Below are positions 1 through 6,640 of a stretch of DNA of 18,913 nt, piece after piece (within the stretch, counting starts at the first letter, position 1; every line of letters begins with the position of its first letter). The position numbers and the translations under genes were made by a program. The stretch is from contig JBCDBW010000089.1 in NCBI GenBank assembly GCA_039182965.1, positions 1 through 18,913 of the forward strand, read 5' to 3'. Source of the stretch: JBCDBW01 sp039182965 (GTDB lineage Bacteria; Verrucomicrobiota; Verrucomicrobiia; Verrucomicrobiales; DEV007). Under the pieces are notes generated by a model. It was not told the DNA's origin and ran no database searches. It was given only the letters and a program-made list of their open reading frames with translations.

Positions 1-105
1 AATGGTGAATGGTGAATGGTGAATGGTGAAGGGGGCGCGAGCGGCGGGCGCTCGCGAATGTTGAGTTTTGAATGTTGAATGTTGAATGTTGAATTTTGAA
101 TTGGG
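1..105. repeat. Two 7-bp tandem repeat arrays flanking a GC-rich hairpin
   Basis: Positions 1-28 are four perfect copies of AATGGTG. Positions 57-105 are seven more heptads, mostly AATGTTG with variants such as AATTTTG. The two units differ by one base. The 28 bp between the arrays is exactly four heptad lengths, so the phase is kept. That segment holds an 8-bp perfect stem, CGCGAGCG (36-43) with CGCTCGCG (49-56), around a 5-base loop. No reading frame with recognisable protein character crosses it. It resembles the short tandem heptamers known from cyanobacterial intergenic DNA, but function here is unknown. The array may continue beyond the left edge. Confidence 0.9.
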
Positions 106-189
106 GAGGCAGGGGAGGCAGGAGTCAGGAGGTTGGTGATTAGAATGTGGGGAGGACTTCTCGAGTTTTCTTTTTGGGCGGTGTTTTTT

Positions 190-224
190 GGTGCTCGATC
201 ACGGGCAGGATGCCCGTGGCACGG
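190..224. repeat. Palindromic repeat, copy 1 (REP-like)
   Basis: This 35-bp sequence is identical to 6282-6316. It folds as GTGC (191-194) pairing with GCAC (219-222), a 5-base bulge TCGAT, then the 7-bp stem CACGGGC/GCCCGTG (200-206 with 212-218) around the loop AGGAT. The bulged stem is typical of REP/BIME elements. Translation of one frame gives 'HGQDARGT', which I recall as a common spurious peptide from intergenic repeats in Verrucomicrobiota and Planctomycetota; that is memory, not a search. It begins three bases beyond the stop codon of the minus-strand M50 protease gene, so it may protect or end that transcript, although no U-tract follows. Confidence 0.85.
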
Positions 225-227
225 CCC

Positions 228-902
228 TCAGGGTTGATCGGGGTCTTTCGGGGTGTCGTTCAGGAGGGCTTGGTAGTGAGAGAGGGGGAGGAACCAGGCG
301 AGGATCATGCCGAGGCCGTCGGAAGGGTTGCCGGGCGACGGGTTGGCGGGGTCATCGGAGCGGTTGTGGGAGATGGGGATGAGGTTGAGGAGGGCGCCGG
401 TGAGGGCGGCGACGGAGAAGGCTTGGGCGGCGATGATGGGGATGGAGTCGGTGCGGGTGAGCATCGTTTCTGTGCCGAGGATGGCGAGAAGGATGAGGAC
501 GAGGAGGATTTCGATGCCCGGGCCGGCGGCGTAGATGAGGCAGTTTTTGAGTTTGGGGAGGGTAAGGTTGAGAGGGCGCGGGATGACGAAGCCGGAGAAG
601 GGGATGGTGCGGATTTCGACGGGCATCTTCCACCAGCGGAAGGTGTGGCGGACCTTTCCGAAGCCGAGGGAAATGAGGTCGACGCGCCAGCCGAGGGCGC
701 GGGCCATGAGGGCGTGGCCGAGTTCGTGGACGACGAGGAGGATGGCCCATGAAAGGATGAAGAAGGGAGCGGCGAGTTTACCGGGGGTGAAGTCGTCGAT
801 GACTCCAATGGTGACGAGGGCGAGAAAGGTGAGAAGGAAGAAGAGGTAGACGTCGCGTTGGGCGCGGGTGAGGGGAGAGGGATCGTCATGCGGATTGGGC
901 AT
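228..902 (-). CDS. M50 (site-2-protease-like) membrane metallopeptidase
   Basis: The 224-residue product is a predicted intramembrane zinc protease. It has hydrophobic segments at about 18-36, 43-66 and 121-143, with weaker ones near 152-176 and 197-207. The zinc motif HELGH (59-63) sits in the second hydrophobic segment, as in S2P-family enzymes. The usual second motif N-x-x-P...D-G appears as NLIP (173-176), but DG (195-196) follows only after a roughly 18-residue hydrophilic insert, so the third zinc ligand, probably D195, is spaced unusually. There is no PDZ domain and no fused partner, so the substrate cannot be guessed. The ATG at 902 is the only Met start before the first membrane segment. 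A TATACT box lies 6 bases upstream of it, suggesting a leaderless mRNA. It is the last gene of the minus-strand run, 107 bp after the PEP-CTERM gene. Family assignment is firm; activity is inferred. Confidence 0.88.
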   Translation of the reverse strand: MPNPHDDPSPLTRAQRDVYLFFLLTFLALVTIGVIDDFTPGKLAAPFFILSWAILLVVHELGHALMARALGWRVDLISLGFGKVRHTFRWWKMPVEIRTIPFSGFVIPRPLNLTLPKLKNCLIYAAGPGIEILLVLILLAILGTETMLTRTDSIPIIAAQAFSVAALTGALLNLIPISHNRSDDPANPSPGNPSDGLGMILAWFLPLSHYQALLNDTPKDPDQP

Positions 903-908
903 GAGCTT

Positions 909-938
909 AGTATACTCACGCCCGCCGGCATGGGTAAA
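909..938 (-). promoter_or_regulatory. Candidate sigma-70-like promoter giving a leaderless M50 mRNA
   Basis: Read on the minus strand, TATACT (914-909) matches 5 of 6 bases of the -10 consensus. Exactly 6 bases separate it from the A of the ATG at 902, so the start codon would be at or next to +1. TTTACC (938-933) matches 4 of 6 bases of a -35 box at 18-bp spacing. No Shine-Dalgarno-like sequence precedes the ATG, which fits a leaderless transcript. The call rests on pattern matching only. Confidence 0.35.
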
Positions 939-1009
939 CTACGGTGCGGGGGCGCGGAGATTTTTTATGAACGAAGCGGGTGTGGATCCGCTCAGAGAGG
1001 GAGGTGGGC

Positions 1010-1681
1010 TCAACGGCGACGGCGAAAAAGGAGAGGGGTGCCGGCAAAGGTGAGGAAGAGGACGGAGGAGGGTTCGGGGATGATGGAGATGGAGTTGATG
1101 GTGATGGATTCGCCAGGGTCGAAGTCGAGGGCAATGGAGATCCGGCCCGCGTTGCTCAAATGGGCAGTGGGGCTGGAGAAGCTGGAGAAGGGGATGTCCA
1201 ATATCTGCGCGCCCCCGGAGATGTTGAGGTTGACGATACCGTTCTGGCCTGAGCCGGATTGGGGAAAGACTGATAAATCGAGAACGGTGGGACCCGTCAG
1301 GGCATTGATATCCAAGCGAAAGCGATCATTAGCGCCGGCTTCGGTGAGGTCCACGGGACCGACGAATAGGGAGACTCCCCCTGGGTCGTCGTCGTTGCCA
1401 TCGTAGGTCAAGATTGCGCGGCCGCCGCTTCCAGAAGAAGCGGTAGCGGCTATTATCCCGACACCGCTTCCCTCTGTGAGGGTCGGGTTATTGCCGCCGG
1501 TTCCGCTGATGCCGATGTAGTCGGTTTCGCCCTCGAGTGTGGTGACATCGTCGAAAGCGATCGAGGTTACAGGACCGAAGGTGCCGTTGAAGTCGTCGAT
1601 GAGGATGATGGCGTGTGTCTCAAGAGCCGTCGTGAGAGCGATCAGGATTATCAGGGTAGTGAGTATGGAACGAGAGGTCAT
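1010..1681 (-). CDS. PEP-CTERM sorting-domain protein, secreted, function unknown
   Basis: The product is a 223-residue exported protein of unknown role. An N-terminal signal peptide (about 1-24, a hydrophobic run ending in ETHA) is followed by a Gly/Thr/Asp-rich, beta-type region, DDFNGTFG near residue 29 and several GSG/GGN stretches. The tail is a classic PEP-CTERM signal: PEP (202-204), a hydrophobic span of about 13 residues, and RRRR at the very end. In Gram-negative bacteria this tail is recognised and cut by exosortase (EpsH family), usually in exopolysaccharide or biofilm settings; no exosortase lies in the window. The frame is open for 17 more codons upstream, to 1732, but that extension is polar and overlaps the end of the cyclase gene. 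The ATG at 1681 puts the signal peptide at the terminus, with a weak AAAGAG upstream, so I chose it. Confidence 0.85.
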   Translation of the reverse strand: MTSRSILTTLIILIALTTALETHAIILIDDFNGTFGPVTSIAFDDVTTLEGETDYIGISGTGGNNPTLTEGSGVGIIAATASSGSGGRAILTYDGNDDDPGGVSLFVGPVDLTEAGANDRFRLDINALTGPTVLDLSVFPQSGSGQNGIVNLNISGGAQILDIPFSSFSSPTAHLSNAGRISIALDFDPGESITINSISIIPEPSSVLFLTFAGTPLLFRRRR

Positions 1682-1728
1682 GGTTGATGAATCGCTCTTT
1701 ATGCTGATACTAGCTAACCCTGGAGAGG

Positions 1729-3228
1729 TCAAGGTCGATGTGGGCGGGCGGTTTTGGTGGGGACTTGGAAGAGGGGGATGGGCTCTTGGTCGGTGGTGAG
1801 TTCACCGGCGGGTTGGAAGGTGAAGTCATTCCAGACGGCGTCGGCTGCGGGTTTGCTGACGAGGATGTCGATTTGTCGCTGGCGGCTTTCGGCGAGGATG
1901 CGGGCGGTGAGGTCGACGACGGGTCCGGCGGCAGTGGCGGAGATGCGTTTGGCGGCGTCGAGATCGGCGACGGTGGCGTTGCCGGTGTGGATGCCGATGC
2001 GGACCCCGAGTTCGATGGCACCGGTGGAGGCGAGCGTTTCGCTCATGGTTTCGCCGGCTCGGGCCATGGCGAGGGCGGCGCGGAGGGCGTGTCTTTCCTG
2101 ATTGGGATCGTCGCGGAGGGCACCGAAGGTGGCCATGAATCCGGAGTCGAAAGATCGATCGACGGTGCCCCCGTGATCGAAGACTTCGGTGATCATTTTT
2201 GAGAAGAAGGTTTGGAGGACAGCGGCGATTTGGTCGGGATCGAGGACGGTGTTAAGTTTTTCGAAGCCGTGGAGATCGCAGAAGAGGACCGTGATGTGGC
2301 GTTCGGCACTTGGCTGGGGCTCGCCGGCTGGCAGAATTTTGTCAGGTTGTTGTGATGTAGCGGCGAGGTTATCGGTGACGTTGCGGGAGAGGTAGCGTGT
2401 TAGGGAGCCTTGGAGGGCGGTTTGTTGTCGGAGGGATGCCGCCATGGTATTGACGGCTTTTTCGACCTGACCGAATTCGTCTTCGTTGGTGGCGGGGAGT
2501 CGTGTGTCGAGGTTTCCTTGTCCTATGGCGGCGAGTGCCTTTGAGATGCGAGAGAGCGGGCGGCTGGCCCAGGAGCTGGCGACCGTGGCGAGGGCGCCGG
2601 CGACGACGAGGGCGATGGCGAGGGCGAGGAGCCCTTGGTTGCGGAGTCGGCGGGCGGCGTTGCGGACGTCATCGGCGTTGAGGTCGACACCGAGGAGGGC
2701 TACGGAGATCCCGGCGGTGTTGCGGATGGGGGCGTTCGCGCTGAGCCAGGAGCCGTATTCGTCGTGGGTAAAGGCTTTATCCGAGCTGGCGGGTTTTTCC
2801 AGATCGTTGATGAGGTCTTCGGGGTTTTCGGCTTCGAAGACGAAGGGATCGCCGAACGCTGATTTGTCGTCGCCGGATTCTTCGGCATCGACGACGTAGA
2901 TCCAATCGGCGGCACCGGGGGAGACGGGGCGGACCGTGTAGATAAAGGCGACATCGATGCCGGCGGCGCGGTTGGCATCGCGGATGGATCTTAGTTGGGA
3001 TTCGATGGTTTGGTATGGCGGGCTATCCTGGGCCTTGGGGCCGTTTATCTTTTCGTGGATGTTTCCATCGACTTCATTGGCGGCGGAGACGGCGATGGAG
3101 AGGACGGTGGCTTGGATTTGGCGGAAGTTTGATTGGCCGGCGAAGTGATTGAGGACGAGGAAGACGAGAGCGCAGGAGACCAGCGCGAGGGCGGTGAAGG
3201 CGAGGAGGAGTTTCGAGCGGTAGGGCAT
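1729..3228 (-). CDS. Membrane class III adenylate/guanylate cyclase, HAMP-linked, altered active site
   Basis: The 499-residue protein has an N-terminal membrane helix (6-28), an extracytoplasmic sensor region (about 29-195, Cache-like in style), a second helix (199-218), a HAMP linker (about 219-272) and a class III cyclase domain (about 311-450). The first metal-binding Asp is present (D318 in VLFCDLHGF), as is the transition-state Arg (R443). Three other key positions differ. In the segment GGTVDRSFDSGFMATFG (353-369) the usual Lys is R358, and the usual Gly-Asp pair is D361-S362, so the second metal Asp is Ser with an Asp one place earlier. The transition-state Asn is D439. The enzyme may therefore be a weak cyclase, have changed specificity, or act as a ligand-responsive pseudo-cyclase. 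It lies 51 bp downstream of leuA and probably shares its transcript. No clear Shine-Dalgarno precedes the ATG. Confidence 0.85.
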   Translation of the reverse strand: MPYRSKLLLAFTALALVSCALVFLVLNHFAGQSNFRQIQATVLSIAVSAANEVDGNIHEKINGPKAQDSPPYQTIESQLRSIRDANRAAGIDVAFIYTVRPVSPGAADWIYVVDAEESGDDKSAFGDPFVFEAENPEDLINDLEKPASSDKAFTHDEYGSWLSANAPIRNTAGISVALLGVDLNADDVRNAARRLRNQGLLALAIALVVAGALATVASSWASRPLSRISKALAAIGQGNLDTRLPATNEDEFGQVEKAVNTMAASLRQQTALQGSLTRYLSRNVTDNLAATSQQPDKILPAGEPQPSAERHITVLFCDLHGFEKLNTVLDPDQIAAVLQTFFSKMITEVFDHGGTVDRSFDSGFMATFGALRDDPNQERHALRAALAMARAGETMSETLASTGAIELGVRIGIHTGNATVADLDAAKRISATAAGPVVDLTARILAESRQRQIDILVSKPAADAVWNDFTFQPAGELTTDQEPIPLFQVPTKTARPHRP

Positions 3229-3279
3229 GGCCGAGGAGGCCGGGGACGGCGGGGAGTGTTGATGGTGCTGGTGTTTTTC

Positions 3280-5046
3280 TCAGGGGGAGGAGTCGGACGG
3301 GTGGGCATCACGATTGAGGAGATTGTGCGCGGTGACGAGGGCTTTGAGGCCGGCCATTTCGATGGACGGGTCGACGCCGGAGCCCCAGTGGAGTGTGTCG
3401 CTTGAGTCCGACGTCGGACTGGCGGATGATGCACCTTCGGCTTCATCTGGCTTGCCTTCGTTTGATTTGAGCTGGATATAGGCGGCGGCATCGGCGCCGG
3501 AGCCGCCACGGATGGCGTGGGAGCGGTAATCGGTGACGGTAAAGTTTTTGAGGCCGACCTGATCGAGGGCGTGGACGAAGGCATTGATGGGTCCATTGCC
3601 GATGCCTTTGATTTGCTTTTCCTGGCCGTCGTATTTGATGGTGGCTTGGCAGGTGACCTCGCCTTTTTCGCCAGTGTTGTGGATGAGTTCGTAGTCGACG
3701 AGTTCGAGGGGGAAATCGACATTCACGAATTGCTGATAGAAAGCGCCAAGGATTTCTTCGGCGGTGAGTTCGCGATTGAGTTCGTCGGCGAGGTCATAGA
3801 TGCGTTTGCCCACGTGGGGGTGCATGGCCTTGGGAAGGTCGAAGCCGTGTTCGCGATCGAGGATGTAGGCGATACCGCCTTTACCGGACTGGGAGTTGAT
3901 GCGAATGATGGCCTCGTAGGTGCGGCCGATATCGTTGGGATCGATTGTGAGATAGGGAACGGCCCAGTGGGCATCGGGTTCTTTGGTGCGTTGATCGAAG
4001 CCTTTTTTAATGGCGTCTTGGTGGGAGCCGGAGAAGGCGGTGAAGACGAGTTCGCCGGCGTAGGGTTGGCGATCGGGCACGGTGAGGCGGGTGGTGCGTT
4101 CGTAGACTTCGCGGATGGCGGGGAGGTCGTTGAAATTGAGACCGGACTCGATGCCGTGGGAGTTGAGGTTGAGGGCGACCGTGACGATGTCGAGATTTCC
4201 GGTACGTTCGCCGTTTCCGAAGAGAGTTCCTTCGACGCGGTCGGCTCCGGCGAGGAGGCCGAGTTCGGTAGCGGCGACGCCGGTGCCGCGGTCATTGTGG
4301 GTGTGGAGTGAGATATGGACTTGATCGCGGCGGTCTTGGGCGGCGAGTTGGTTGGCGAACCATTCGATCTGGTCGGCGTGGACGTTAGGGGTGGTCCATT
4401 CGACGGTGGCGGGGAGATTGAGGATGATGGGGTTGTTGGCGGAGGGTTGCCAGATATCCATGACGGACTCGCAGACTTCGAGTGAGAAATCGAGTTCAGT
4501 ATCGGAGAAGGATTCCGGGGAGTATTGGAAGGAGACTTCGGTTCCGGGGACGGTGGGGACGAGTTGGGTGACGAGATTGGTGCCGTCGATGGCGATCTTT
4601 TTGATTTCTTCTTTGGAAGCGTTTCCGAAAGTGATGCGCCTTTGGAGCGGGGAGGTGGAATTGTAGAGGTGAACGATGGCGCGGGGGACGCCGTGGAGGG
4701 CCTCGAAGGTTTTTCGGATGAGGTGTTCGCGCGCCTGGACGAGGACCTGGACGGTGACGTCATCGGGGATGCGTTTTTCGTCGACGAGGGCGCGGAGGAA
4801 ATTGAATTCGGTATCGGACGCGGAGGGGAAACCGACTTCGATTTGTTTAAAGCCGACCCGGCAGAGGAGGTCGAACATCTCGAGTTTTTCCGGGATGTTC
4901 ATGGGGACGGGGAGGGCTTGGTTGCCATCGCGGAGGTCGACGGAGCACCAGATGGGGGCGTGATCGAGGATGCGGTCGGGCCATTGTCGATGGGGGAGAT
5001 CGACGGGTGGGAAAGGCCGGTATTTCTTGGTGGCGTTTGGGTTCAT
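3280..5046 (-). CDS. leuA: 2-isopropylmalate synthase
   Basis: LeuA condenses acetyl-CoA with 2-oxoisovalerate, the first committed step of leucine synthesis. The 588-residue protein has the long architecture known from actinobacterial enzymes. The catalytic TIM barrel carries the metal and acid-base motif DLRDGNQA (37-44), the metal-binding pair HTH (248-250) and GNGERTGN (277-284). The C-terminal dimer/regulatory domain (about 440-527 and 552-578) is the leucine feedback module and includes NGPINAFVHALD (484-495) and RGGSGADAAAYI (513-524). Residues about 528-550 are a Ser/Glu-rich low-complexity insert inside that module. The ATG at 5046 is preceded by GAGGA with a 9-base gap, the best ribosome-binding site among the minus-strand genes, and it sits in a small hairpin. 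No other leu or ilv gene is in the window. It heads the minus-strand run. Confidence 0.96.
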   Translation of the reverse strand: MNPNATKKYRPFPPVDLPHRQWPDRILDHAPIWCSVDLRDGNQALPVPMNIPEKLEMFDLLCRVGFKQIEVGFPSASDTEFNFLRALVDEKRIPDDVTVQVLVQAREHLIRKTFEALHGVPRAIVHLYNSTSPLQRRITFGNASKEEIKKIAIDGTNLVTQLVPTVPGTEVSFQYSPESFSDTELDFSLEVCESVMDIWQPSANNPIILNLPATVEWTTPNVHADQIEWFANQLAAQDRRDQVHISLHTHNDRGTGVAATELGLLAGADRVEGTLFGNGERTGNLDIVTVALNLNSHGIESGLNFNDLPAIREVYERTTRLTVPDRQPYAGELVFTAFSGSHQDAIKKGFDQRTKEPDAHWAVPYLTIDPNDIGRTYEAIIRINSQSGKGGIAYILDREHGFDLPKAMHPHVGKRIYDLADELNRELTAEEILGAFYQQFVNVDFPLELVDYELIHNTGEKGEVTCQATIKYDGQEKQIKGIGNGPINAFVHALDQVGLKNFTVTDYRSHAIRGGSGADAAAYIQLKSNEGKPDEAEGASSASPTSDSSDTLHWGSGVDPSIEMAGLKALVTAHNLLNRDAHPSDSSP

Positions 5047-5523
5047 TTTTTGGGGTCCTCGGGGACCGGATGAAGTTATGAGAGTAAGCGTTTAAGGGGA
5101 TGGGAGGCGAGACCGAAAGGAGGCCTGATTGCTTTGGGTAAAGCGACGACGGGACGGAAATGGGTGGTGAGATCGGAACAGGAGGACTAGCGGGTGGCCA
5201 GCCCTAGCGACAGCGCAAGGAGGAGCAGGAGATTTGTGCTGTGCTTGGTGGGTCTCATGAAACGTCGCCGGTTGGTATGATAAGGCGGATGAGAGTGGCG
5301 TCAATGGGGCTTTTAGGGGGTGTGCTGCCCGGGGCGGGGAATGGGAGACTTTCGGCAAGATGCCAAACGGGATGCGCGAGACGCGTGTGGTCCCCTTTTT
5401 TGATTGGTGAGTTTGGGGTGACAGGCGGGAAAGCAATGGCTTTTGAAAGGGATGGGCGGCCTCTCTTTTCTGGTGTGGCGTAGGCGGGGATTTGGAATAG
5501 GTTAAGGGAAGTTAAGTATTAAG
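5047..5523. other. Divergent spacer between leuA and the PLD-like gene
   Basis: This 477-bp region separates two divergent genes and should hold both promoters. It contains the leuA leader hairpin (5054-5067) and a 5-bp hairpin, GCTTT/AAAGC, at 5131-5144. Open frames exist on both strands, but their translations (Pro/Ser/Arg-rich, no domain signs) look like chance. I see no convincing promoter pair, riboswitch or RNA gene. Confidence 0.5.
5054..5067 (-). promoter_or_regulatory. leuA leader hairpin enclosing the ribosome-binding site
   Basis: Read on the minus strand this is GGTCC-CCGA-GGACC, a perfect 5-bp GC-rich stem with a 4-base loop, ending 7 bases before the leuA ATG. The probable Shine-Dalgarno GAGGA (5060-5056) is split between the loop and the 3' arm of the stem. 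The structure could dampen translation initiation of leuA. The pairing is seen directly; regulation is inferred. Confidence 0.4.
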
Positions 5524-6045
5524 ATGAAACTGGTGTTGAATGAGGGGGTTTATGGGGAAGTGCTGCAGGGGAGGGTCCCTTTGGTGGAGAAGTGGCTGTG
5601 GATTGCGACGGCGGATGTGAAGGATTTGCATGTGAAGGGGGCGGGGGGGAAGTTTGTGCCGTTTGTGGGGGTGTTGGGGGGTTTGGTGGAGGAGGGGGTG
5701 GAGGTGCGGTTAATTCATGCGAAGGAGCCGGGGCCGCGATTTCGGCGTGATTTTGACAAGTATCCGGCGTTGGCGGAGAGCGATTTATTTGAGCGGGTTT
5801 TGTGTGTGCGGATGCATATGAAAGTGATTATTGGGGATGGTTCGTGGGCCTATGTGGGGTCGGCGAATTTGACGGGGGCAGGCTTGGGGGCGAAGGGGGC
5901 GGATCGGCGGAATTTTGAGGCGGGGTTTGTGACGGAGGATGCAGGGGTGGTGGGGGAATTGATGGAATTTTTTGATGGGTTTTGGATGGGGGGCTATTGC
6001 GAGCGGTGTCAGCGGCGGGAGGTGTGTCCGGATCCGATTGTTTGA
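5524..6045 (+). CDS. Single-HKD phospholipase D-like protein with C-terminal cysteine cluster
   Basis: The 173-residue protein carries one complete PLD-superfamily motif of the form H-x-K-x4-D-x6-G-S-x-x-N: H98, K100, D105 and GSAN (112-115). Single-HKD proteins of about this size, such as the nuclease Nuc, work as homodimers that place two HKD motifs at one active site, and hydrolyse phosphodiesters of DNA or lipid. There is no signal peptide, so a cytoplasmic nuclease-like role is more likely than a secreted lipase. The last 15 residues hold C159, C162 and C168, a possible small metal site not found in Nuc. No helicase, methylase or toxin-like gene adjoins it, so it appears to stand alone. 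The ATG at 5524 follows a purine-rich stretch, GGGAAG, about 13 bases upstream. Substrate is unknown. Confidence 0.82.
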   Translation: MKLVLNEGVYGEVLQGRVPLVEKWLWIATADVKDLHVKGAGGKFVPFVGVLGGLVEEGVEVRLIHAKEPGPRFRRDFDKYPALAESDLFERVLCVRMHMKVIIGDGSWAYVGSANLTGAGLGAKGADRRNFEAGFVTEDAGVVGELMEFFDGFWMGGYCERCQRREVCPDPIV

Positions 6046-6640
6046 GTTTTTCTGCAAAAGGATGCCAGCCTTGAGGGCAAGCTCCGAGGACGGAGGAATA
6101 GTTGAACCGGTTTGTGGGTGAGGGTTCGGCTTGGCACGCAGGGGGAGATAGCGGGAGGGGATGCGGGATAAGGGGGAAAGGTAGGGAATCAGGGGTATGG
6201 GGAGGTTGACGGGAGCGGAGTGTTTTGGTCCAGGAGAGAGGGATGACGACTTCTGGGGGTTTGAGGGAGGCGAGGGCGGAAGGTGCTCGATCACGGGCAG
6301 GATGCCCGTGGCACGGGGAGGCGCGAGGGCGAGGAGGGGCGTGAGGGAGACTGATGGAGGCGAGGTGATGCGGGAAGACAGAAGATTCGATGTGAAAATA
6401 GATTGAGAAGTGGGTGTCTCCGTTGCTGGCTAGGTGAGATTTTCAGGCGGGGCGAGGGGCACTGATTGAATAATCGACGTGTGTTGAGTCGCGGGACGGC
6501 GGAGCTGAATCTTGAGTAATAGCATGATCGATGGAGAGGGTGATCTTGCTAAGCGGAGTGGCTCCGCTGGTCTCGATGGTGGACTGAGAGATTTGCAGGC
6601 GGGGCTTGAAAGTTTATTTTGGAGGGGGGAGACTGCGCGG
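6046..6640. other. Long spacer before yicC
   Basis: This 595-bp stretch has no credible gene. The yicC frame stays open upstream to 6512, but that part lacks family similarity. The region holds copy 2 of the palindromic repeat (6282-6316) and purine-rich DNA around it. The last bases before yicC include the run GGAGGGGGGA (6621-6630), about 10 bases before the ATG, which serves as a strong ribosome-binding site. No promoter stands out. Confidence 0.5.
6282..6316. repeat. Palindromic repeat, copy 2 (REP-like)
   Basis: This copy is identical over 35 bp to 190-224, with the same bulged stem: GTGC (6283-6286) with GCAC (6311-6314), and CACGGGC (6292-6298) with GCCCGTG (6304-6310), loop AGGAT. 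The flanks of the two copies are unrelated, so the element itself has been duplicated rather than a larger segment. It has the same orientation as copy 1 on the plus strand. It lies mid-spacer, 237 bp after the PLD-like gene. Confidence 0.85.

Noticed and set aside
147..752. Long plus-strand open frame over the M50 gene
   Set aside because: Its translation is Gly/Asp/Glu-rich without domains and is the antisense of the M50 protease, which has a clear zinc motif and membrane helices. Its first part comes from the palindromic repeat.
3517..4311. 264-residue plus-strand open frame opposite leuA
   Set aside because: It is the antisense of conserved LeuA sequence. The strong strand composition bias leaves long open frames opposite genes, and its translation shows no motifs.
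5092..5436. Possible leucine leader peptide or attenuator upstream of leuA
   Set aside because: One minus-strand frame has three Leu codons close together (LVLL), but no start codon with a ribosome site lies near, and no alternative terminator/antiterminator pair is visible.
5500..5523. TTAAG repeats just before the PLD-like gene as another heptad array
   Set aside because: The spacings are 10 and 7 bp rather than a constant 7, with only three occurrences, so chance is likely.
6512..6640. 43-codon N-terminal extension of YicC
   Set aside because: The family begins with a short M-x-S-M-T-G-Y-G motif, which matches the ATG at 6641 with a strong ribosome-binding site.
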